64,000 nt of DNA from Guadua angustifolia (Eukaryota > Streptophyta > Magnoliopsida > Poales > Poaceae). Positions 56,691-64,000 of this stretch are shown here, one piece after another. A program made the translations under genes and the position numbers. Location: the NCBI GenBank assembly GCA_036346375.1, contig CM070503.1, positions 2,418,001 to 2,482,000 of the forward strand. Reading direction: 5' to 3'. The stretch's first letter is position 1. The number at the start of each line of letters is the position of its first letter. The notes below the pieces were generated by a model. That model did no database searches. It saw nothing but the letters and a program-made list of their open reading frames with translations, and had not been told where the DNA came from.

Positions 56691-57325
56691 ATGCATCAGT
56701 AGTATTGTCAAAATTCTTAAAAAGCGTACAAGTTTGATCATACTTTGAAATTTTTATGGTAGCTTAAACATGCTCTTAGGGCCCTCCTTAAAAAGTGTCA
56801 AAAATTTCTAACATGCTTTAATAGCTCAATGAAATCAGTGAAGTTACTTTAAATGCATTAGCACCATTATCAGATTTTTTTTTAAATTTCATAAGTTTGA
56901 TCATAATCTAAAATTTTTACGGCATCTTAGTAATTCTCCCGAGACCCTTCTCAAAAAGTTTTAAAAATCAAATTCATTTGATGGCTTTGAAAAACAAAAA
57001 ACAACGAAATTTAAATGCATTCAAAATTTCTAACAACTGCATAAGTTTAATCATGGTCCAAATTTTTTGGTAGTTTATGCATGCTCTCAAAACATTTATA
57101 AAAAAGTTTCAAAAATTTCCAACATGATTTATCATCTAAATTAAATCAGTGGTGTTACTCTAAATGCATTAGTAGCATTGTCAAAATTTTTAAAAATTGA
57201 ATAGGTTTGATCATGTTCCAAATTTCTTATGGTAGCTTAAGCATGCTCTCAAGACCCTTATCAAAAAGTTTAAATTTTTTTAATATTATTTGATAGCTCA
57301 ATTAAATGAGAAAAAATTACCTCAA
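56691..57325. repeat. AT-rich tandem array, four units of about 150-162 bp
   Basis: Units begin with ATGCAT at 56691, 56853, 57015 and 57164. Each contains CAAAATT, AAGTTTGATCATG/A, a TTTTTATGGTAG/C-like block, CATGCTCTCAAGACCC or a variant, AAAAAGTTT and ATAGCTCAAT/A. Diverged, non-coding. Confidence 0.75.
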
Positions 57326-57329
57326 TTGG

Positions 57330-58452
57330 TGAAAGAACCTAAACATAATATGCATTTGTTAGGGATTTTTATTGATGGACGACACGTGAGGGGCTCGCTG
57401 GCCAATAACTCCATGGAGTTTAGTAAAGATAGTATATTATTTCTTTCCTTTTTTTCCTCCCACATGTTAGCCGTCCAATCAAGATACAATTAATGCAAGC
57501 ATGGCTACAAAAATAGAGCAAAAGTGATATGATGCTTGTATTATCAAAAAGAAGAAAATAACATTTTATGATTGGTAAGGCGTAGATTTATTATTTTATG
57601 GAGAAGTATATATATCATGTTGAATTTTGCTCCAAAATCTATCCAGTCTTTCAAACTATGAAACCAGACATTTGATCTCTAACTTTGCAATCTGATTTAA
57701 ATAACACCTAAACCAATTTCATATAATAGTATTGCTTGTATGGCACAACAAGTGAATGATTTTATCATGTAGGATGATATACTAGCAAGTTAGGTCAAAA
57801 ATAGGTAGGTCCACATGTATATTTCTCCCTCGTCGAGTTCCCAATAATGCTTCTATGGTTGTTGCTTCCTATAGCTCTCTCTCTATCTCGCCCTTGTAAG
57901 CCTCACTGTTATTAACCTAAACTTGCCCAACAAGCGATCCTGCATGCCAAAACCACCCATTCATCATGTCACACAGGGTAGCACCACTATACGAAACCAG
58001 GTTACGTGTTATTTGAATTGGATTGTAAAGTTTAGAGGTTAAATGTCTTATTTCATAGTTCTAGTTGTCGGACGGATTTTCAAAGAAAGTTTAAAGTGTT
58101 ATATGAAAATTTTTCATTATTCTATCCACACACACAAATATATTTATCTCTGATATCTTCGTCCTCTAGATAGACATGTACCGAGGGTACGCCCTCGCAT
58201 TGCTTGCAATCGAAAAAAAATAAAAGAAGAAAGCAAAAGAGTGTCCTAATATTTTCTGTGCATGCATGGCCAGAATGCAAAAGGCTCAACCTCCTCTCGG
58301 TGAGAATTGGAATTTTTTATTAAATATTTATTTTAAATCTTTTTTCGAAAATAAACAACAAAATTTTTTTTTGCGAAAATGGGCTCCCGTTGCCCGGATA
58401 TGGGGGCGATTGCCCCATATTCGGGCGATAGAGACCTTGCCGTAAAAACACC
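57330..58452. other. Non-genic stretch
   Basis: No gene recognised; AT-rich spacer up to the start of the gypsy element at 58453. Confidence 0.4.
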
Positions 58453-59109
58453 TGTTGGTGTACTTTGCACCGGGGTACCCCCTTCGCCGTAGAAGAATAG
58501 GCTCAAGAAGCGGCCTGGCCCAACTTGGTGCCCTGAGCAGTGTGGCCTGGCGGCAGTGGGCGGAAGACCTGACGCGCCCTAGCGGGCCGGGCGATCACGC
58601 CCTGCCCGCCGGGCGAGGAGCCCGCATGGCCCCTCAGTGGGCAATGGGCGATCACGCCGCCACGGACGAAGCGCCTGACGGCGCCCTAGCGGCGGCCGGG
58701 TGATCACGCCTGCCACGGGCGGAGCCCGTGATGGCCTGGCGGAAAGCAAGAGCACGGCGTTGGCTTATGAGGCGGCCTGGCGAGTGGGCGGGCGTCTGGG
58801 CCCCCATCGTCAGGCCACGGAGGCAACCAAAGGAATGAGAGGAAGGCTTCGCCTCGAAGTTTCCCTCCCCTGGCACCTCGTGTCAGGGTCATTAATTATG
58901 AAGGGTTCTGCTATCGACACGACGACGGCACGTCCCTCTGACACCTCTTACCAAACCCGTGTCCATTAGTCTTTTGGTTCCCGGAATCCATCGCGAGAGA
59001 CATTAGGGTTTACAGCCACGAAGATGCCCTATACCGAATCATACCTTCCGTCTAGGGTGTAGTCAACCTCGCTCGTTGACGGGATCTTGTTAGGTGGAAT
59101 ACGCCGACA
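58453..59109 (+). repeat. 5' LTR of the Tat-type element
   Basis: Starts TGTTGGTGTACTTTGC and ends ACGCCGACA; TGTTGG and CCGACA are near-inverted. Compared with the LTR sequence near the window end, it lacks at least 200 bases after GACACCTCTTACCAAA, the part that carries a TATA-like TCTATATTAGGG (about 63928) in the other copy. Confidence 0.75.
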
Positions 59110-59202
59110 GGGGCGCGCCAAGTAGGGGGCTAGTGGTTGGCTCATCCAGCCATCTCTCCCGCGGATTTCGGCTTCTCACCCGCAAGGACTTTGCATCTGG
59201 TG

Positions 59203-60836
59203 ATGGCGGGTTCACACTCGCAGCGACAAGAGGCGGCGGAGGCTAGCAGCGCCCAGAACACGTCCCAGCGCTCTCGCCGGATGAGGGATCGCCTCACGCC
59301 ACCCCCGCAGGAGGGCGGTGGCGCCCCCACGGCGGTGGTCGAGCTTCCAGTTCAGCGTCGGCTGGCCATGGAGGTCGCCACTCCAGCCCAGAACCTGCAT
59401 GCGGTCCGTCTCCTCCTGGACCACCCTTCGGTGGAACTTGCAGGAGACACCCTGGCCACGCCGTGGCTGCGGGATATTGCGGGCCTCGTGGACGCGGCTC
59501 AGCTCCGCGTAGGGATGCCCGACCGGTCTGGGACTGTCGGTACCCCTCAATCAAGAGTGCATGTTGATCGCACCCAAGCTTCCAGCCGCCCTGCTGGGAA
59601 GAGCTCTGGTTAGGAGGGCCAGAGTAAAGGGAAGGGCGTGCTCCCAGCTCCGCGAGGAGCCGTGAGGACCTTAGGGCCCATCTGGAGCTCCAGCACCAGC
59701 AGCGCGACGGTGATTTGCATGATCACCTGCAGCGTCGCCGCGCTCGCGACAAACAGATGGCCCCTGGGGGTGAGAGTTTCTCTCGTGACTCTCACCTCCA
59801 GAGCGAGGAGGAGGTCCATTCCTCCGACTCTTTGGGGAGTCGCGGTTCGCCCTCCCCGACACGGTTTTCGAGCCGAGGCCAGGGCGGACGGCAGGATTCC
59901 CCCTACGGCGTTGGATGCCAGGGGTTTTCCCGACGGCTGCGCCGCGTGGTGTGGCTCGAAAGGTTTCGCCCGGCCTCCATCGAGAAGTACGATGGCACCA
60001 CCAACCCAGAGGAGTTCCTGCAGATCTACACCACCGTGGTGCATATCGCTGGCGGGTCTGGAAAGGCCATGGCCAACTACTTCCCAACGGTCTTGACGGG
60101 GTCCGCCCGGTTTTGGCTGTTGAACCTCCCGCGATGATCTGTGCACTCGTGGGAGGAGTTATGTGGCCTGTTTGTTGCCAACTTCCAAGGCTCCTTCGCA
60201 CAGCCGGGTATGGAGGACGATCTCCATGCCCTCGAGCAGGAAAGAGGGGAGTCGTTGCACGACTTCATCCGGCGATTCTGCCACTGTCGCAATACGATTC
60301 CCCGGATTTCAGAGCAGTCGGTCGTCATTGCCTTTCGAAGAGGCGTTCGCGACCGCAAGATGCGGGAAAAGATGGTGACCCGCGACATTGCCACCACCTC
60401 CGAGCTCTCCTCCCTGGCGCACAAGTGCTTGGCGCAACGGAGGTTCGGGGCGAGATCCGCGCCGCGAGGATGCGCGGAGATAAAGCCGGACTTCGAGGCC
60501 CCGCCATGCAAGCGAGGACGCAGCCTTGCGAGGCGGCCGAGAGAAGCGGGTCTGGCCGCCGAAATCTTGAAGGCGCCACCGCAGAAGCGTGACCGGCGGG
60601 ATGACCACCGCGAACGGCGGGATGACCGACGAGGCCGACGTGGCGACCGTCGCGGTCGGGGGAACGACTGCCGCGAGGAAAAGGAGGACGAGCCCTTCTG
60701 CCCGATCCACCAGACCAACTCTCATGGCCTGGATGACTGCCGGGTCGTGAGCAGGATGGTTGAGCAGTGGCTCAAGGAGCGCCGCCCTCGCGACGACGAC
60801 CAAGACGAAGACCCCGCCTCGCTAGCCTTCCAGTAG
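59203..60836 (+). pseudogene. gag region of the Tat-type element
   Basis: Begins with an ATG at 59203 (137 codons to a stop at 59613). The capsid-like part follows after frame breaks: RFRPASIEKYDGTTNPEEFL, TGSARFWLLNLP, then a stop, and LHALEQERGESLHDFIRRF to the end at 60836. FCPIHQTNSHGLDDC near the end is a degenerate zinc-knuckle. At least one frameshift (about 59610-59920) and an in-frame stop (60137) break it. Confidence 0.8.
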
Positions 60837-60848
60837 GCGGACCGCGCT

Positions 60849-61448
60849 GTGGCGTACATTCACAGTGGCTCATCCACCTACCCCTCCAACGCTTCCTATA
60901 AGCGATTGAGGAGGGAGGTCTGCACTACGGCGTCAGGTTCAGGGGCGTGTCGGATGCTGAAGTGGTCGGAGGAGCCAATCACCTTCAGTTGGGCTGACCA
61001 CCCTGAGAGCACCGCCGGCATAGGTCACCTTCCGATCGTGGCTTCCCCTACGATCCAGAACGTGAAGCTCGGGCGGGTGCTGATGGACAGAGGGAGCTCC
61101 ATCAACCTCCTGTCCTTTGAAGCATTCCGGGCGCTCCAGGTACCAAACCAGGAGCTGTCCCCGGCCCTGCCTTTCTACGGCGTAGCCCCGGGGCCTGGCA
61201 TGGTCTCCCTGGGTCAGGTGCGCCTTCCCGTCACCTTCGAGGAGGAAAGCAACTTCCGTACGGAGCTGGTTGATTTCAAAGTTGCCGACTTCGTCCTCCC
61301 GTACAATGCCATACTCGGCCGACCCGCGTTGGCAATGTTCATGGCGGCAACCCACTATGGATACATGATGGTGAAGATGCCAGGGCCTGGTGGCCCCATA
61401 GCCATCCGGGTGGACAGGCCAGAGGCTTTGCGCTGCCACACGCACTAG
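60849..61448 (+). pseudogene. Aspartic protease region of the element
   Basis: Open 199-codon stretch with VLMDRGSSINLLSFEAF and YNAILGRPALAMFMA. The catalytic motif, normally D-G/T-S/G, reads DRGSS here, so one residue after the Asp is altered. ILGRPAL is the conserved second motif. Confidence 0.75.
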
Positions 61449-61639
61449 ACCTGGCCAGTGTCACCTATGTAAAGCCGGCTGATGCCGCCTTTCCGGGAGC
61501 CCCTCAGGCGCAGACTCGCGCTTCGCGCCGGCTCGGCCGGTGAAGTAAAGGTGGTCTCCCTGAGCGGGGGCAAGCCCGGGAAGCCTGTCTTCATCGGCGC
61601 CAGCCTCAGCGCCAAATAAGAAGACACGCTCATCACCTT

Positions 61640-62669
61640 CCTCCGGTCTAATTCCAACGTGTTCGCCTGGCAACCATCCGATATGCCTGGGGTCCCCAGG
61701 GAGGTGATCGAGCACCGACTGGCTATGCTCCTCGAGGTGCGCCCAGTCCGCCAAAAGGTCCGGCGCTAAGCACCTGAACGCCAAGACGCCATTCGGGAGG
61801 AGGTAGAGAAGCTGTTGTGCGCAGGGATCATCCGGGATGTCTCTCATCCTAAGTGGCTTGCCAACTTTGTGCTCGTCAAGAAGTCCAACGGGAAGTGGCG
61901 CATGTGCGTCGATTTCACCGACCTCAACAAAGCCTGCCCGAAGGACCCTTACCCCTTGCCGCGCGTCGATCTCATCGTTGACTCCACGGCAGGATGTGAG
62001 CTGCTGTGCTTTCTAGATGCGTACTCTGGGTACCATCAGATTAGCATGGCGGAAGAAGACGAAGATAAAACTGCTTTTGTAACACCCATGGGCGTTTATT
62101 GTTATATCAGAATGGCTTTTGGGTTAAAAAATGATGGTTGTACTTACCAACGTGCTATGCATATCACTTTCCGTCCACATATAGGGTGCAACCTTGAAGT
62201 GTACATCGACGACCTGGTCGTGAAAGTGAAAAAGAGCGAGGAACTGATTGAAGACCTGGAGGAAACCTTTGCCAACCTCCAGAAGAATCGCTTGAAGCTC
62301 AATCCTGAGAAGTGTGTGTTCGGCGTGCCTTCCAGGAAGTTGTTGGGGTTCCTCGTGTCCAGGCGGGGCATCGAGGTCAATCCTGATAAGATAGCGACCA
62401 TCGAGCACATGAAGCCGCTCGTTCGGCTCAAGCAGGTGCAATGTCTGGCTGGTCGCCTAGCCTCCCTCGGGCGATTTATTGCCCGGCTGAGAGAGAGGAG
62501 CCTGCCCCTTTTCAAACTGCTGAAGAAGACGAACCACTTCGAGTGGACCGAGGAGGCTCAACAAGCATTTGAAGACTTAAAGCGGTACCTCTCTCCCCCG
62601 CTAGTGCTGGTCGCCCTCAGCCCGGCGAACCACTACTCCTGTACATCGCTGCTACCCCGGCAGTGGTGA
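61640..62669 (+). pseudogene. Reverse transcriptase region of the element
   Basis: Starts with FAWQPSDMPGVPREVIEH, has an in-frame stop (about 61768), and then an open 284-codon stretch from 61815. Motifs are KKSNGKWRMCVDFTDLNKAC, FLDAYSGYHQI, and the catalytic VYIDDLVVK at about 62199-62225. Both Asp of the YxDD box are present. Confidence 0.88.
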
Positions 62670-63378
62670 GCGCCGTACTGGTGGCGGAGAGGGAAGGCAT
62701 TCAAAAACCGGTCTACTACGTCAGTAAAGTGCTACACAAGGCAGAGACCAGATACCCGTCCTGGTGGCGTCCAGGAAGCTGCGGCACTACTTTCAAGGGC
62801 GAGAGGTCACGGTGGTCACTGCCTACCCCCTGCGAGAAATTCTTCACAATCGAGAAGCAGAAGGCCGTATCGCCAAATGGTCGGTGGAGCTGGGGGAATT
62901 CTATCTCAAGTTTGTACCCCGCACCGCCATCAAGAGCCAGAAGTTGGTGGAGTTCGTTGCCGAGTGGACTCCCGCCGCTCCTGAAGCTGAAGAAGCACCT
63001 GCGCCTTCCCCCTGGACCTTGTTTTTCGACGGTTCCTTCAGGCTCGAAGGCGCGGGGGCTGGGGTTGTCCTAGTCTCTTCGACTAGTGACATCCTCTAGT
63101 ACGTGGTCGCCCTCGACTTCAAGGCCACCAACAACATTGCTGAATACGAGGCCTGCTGGCAGGGCTGCGCGTCGCCTCGGCGTTAGGCGTCCGACACCTC
63201 CAAGTTAAAGGCGACTCCCTGCTGGTCATTAATCAAGCGCGGAAGGAATTTCCAATGCTCTGATCCTACCATGGCCACCTACTTGGCGGAGGTTAGGAAG
63301 ATGGGGCGCTACTTCGAAGGACTCGGATATATCCATATCCCTCGACGCGACAACCACCTAGCGCACTACAAGGATCCT
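62664..63378 (+). pseudogene. RNase H region of the element, truncated
   Basis: Pieces QKPVYYVSKVLHKAETRYPS, YFQGREVTVVTAYPLREIL and WSVELGEFYLKFVPRTAIKS, then FFDGSFRLEGAGAG and NNIAEYEACWQG in several frames with stops. The second RNase H-like fold (DGS) fits the Tat group, which carries an extra RNase H. Sequence stops at about 63378, where LTR sequence begins. Confidence 0.75.
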
Positions 63379-64000
63379 GATCACGCCCTACTCACGGGCG
63401 AGCCCAGATGGCCTGGTGGTGAGCAATGGGCGAAGCGGCCGACGCGGTGCTGGCGCGGCAGCGGGTGATCACGCCGCCCACTAGGCGGGAGCCGCATAGC
63501 CTGGCGGCGATCTGCTTTCGCCGCCAGGCGACGTCGGCTTATGAGGCGGCCTGGCGAGTGGGCGGGCGTCTGGCCCCCCTCGTCAGGCCACGGAGGCAAC
63601 CAAAGGAATGAGAGGAAGGCTTCGCCTCGAAGTTTCCCTCCCCTGGCATCTCGTGTCAGGGTCATTAATTATGAAGGTTTCTGCTATAGACACGACGACG
63701 GCACGTCCCTCTGACACCTCTTACCAAATCCGTCGCAGGAGCGTCATATCTCGTGCGGACCGGGCTAAGCCACTCACCGACATTAAATGAGGTTTGAAGG
63801 ACAAGGCCACGGAGGCGTGCGTAATAAATGAGTCATGGGTCGACGTGGAAGTTGGAATGATGACTGTAGTTAATGTGTTGTAGATAAATATGCCGTCTCT
63901 TTCTCCCCTGCCCGGGCCAACCCGTCTATATTAGGGCGCCTTGGTGCATGGGAGAAGGTGGCCGGAAAAAGGAAGAAAGACCGAGAGATAGAGAGATTGA
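63379..64000 (+). repeat. 3' LTR portion of the element, cut by the window end
   Basis: Matches the 5' LTR from about base 58593 on (GATCACGCCC) and runs beyond its internal deletion point. The first roughly 140 LTR bases are missing. TATA-like TCTATATTAGGG at about 63928 would be its promoter. Confidence 0.75.

Larger units (their letters stand above)
58453..64000 (+). mobile_element. Ty3/gypsy retrotransposon, Tat lineage, defective and cut by the window end
   Basis: 5' LTR (58453-59109), primer-site region (59110-59129), gag, protease, RT and partial RNase H in the Ty3/gypsy order, then a jump at about 63379 into LTR sequence. Integrase is absent. Domain order and RT sequence (PLPRVDLIVDSTAGCELL, VYIDDLVVK) fit the Tat group. 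Stops and frameshifts occur in gag, before RT and in RNase H. The 3' LTR continues past the window. Confidence 0.9.

Noticed and set aside
60077..60803. Minus-strand ORFs over the gag region
   Set aside because: Antisense of gag; Ser/Arg/Pro bias only.
1..64000. tRNA or rRNA genes
   Set aside because: No cloverleaf-like tRNA with both A and B boxes at proper spacing was noticed except the SINE promoter at 39774-39900; no rRNA sequence beyond the 13-nt guide complement.

Overview
The window is a nuclear segment from a plant, most likely a grass (Poaceae, probably panicoid). The support is GC-rich first exons with GT-AG introns, a Stowaway MITE with TACTCCCTC ends, many small GGGCCTGTTTGG-type MITEs, L1-like LINEs ending in ATCTAAAAAA, and a Tat-type Ty3/gypsy element. 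No bacterial, organellar or viral genes were seen. Genes are sparse and most of the remaining sequence is transposon-derived. || Layout: 495-3561 is a probable 3.07-kb solo LTR. 3996-7116 (-) is an intact seven-exon fibrillarin gene with a candidate box C/D snoRNA in intron 5. 7577-9980 (-) is an intact seven-exon MATE/DTX transporter. 11156-11549 is a frameshifted DUF1421-like exon. 14281-15716 (-) is a decayed second MATE copy. 17.0-21.0 kb holds MITEs and two 5'-truncated LINEs with target-site duplications. 22.0-25.96 kb (+) is a RING-H2 gene with an MGGCCCC N-terminus. 27234-29210 (+) is a receptor-like cytoplasmic kinase. 29.4-34.0 kb holds a LINE end, a gene-carrying hAT-like element, an LTR fragment and a foldback element full of 21-bp palindromes. 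36595-37107 (+) is a one-exon C2H2 (QALGGH) repressor-type factor. 38.2-45.4 kb holds a Copia LTR, a 127-bp SINE, a foldback MITE and a longer LINE. 45878-48325 (-) is a subfamily-II ethylene receptor whose reading frame is broken by three closely spaced one-base shifts and whose receiver domain has Asn where the phospho-acceptor Asp is expected. 50.9-54.2 kb is a nest: inverted repeats around a TRIM retrotransposon, whose 3' LTR holds a hAT-like element carrying a DnaJ gene fragment. 55.0-57.3 kb holds another Copia LTR fragment and an AT-rich tandem array. 58453 to the window end is a defective Tat-lineage Ty3/gypsy element that lacks integrase. || The cellular genes do not form a pathway; they are independent housekeeping (rRNA methylation), transport, ubiquitin, kinase, transcription and hormone-receptor genes. 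The most unusual content is the pair of hAT-like elements of nearly equal length (1476 and 1484 bp), each carrying the 5' part of a host gene between satellite-like ends, and the candidate snoRNA in the fibrillarin gene. Exon boundaries were inferred by eye from splice sites, frame continuity and family resemblance; no alignment was run.
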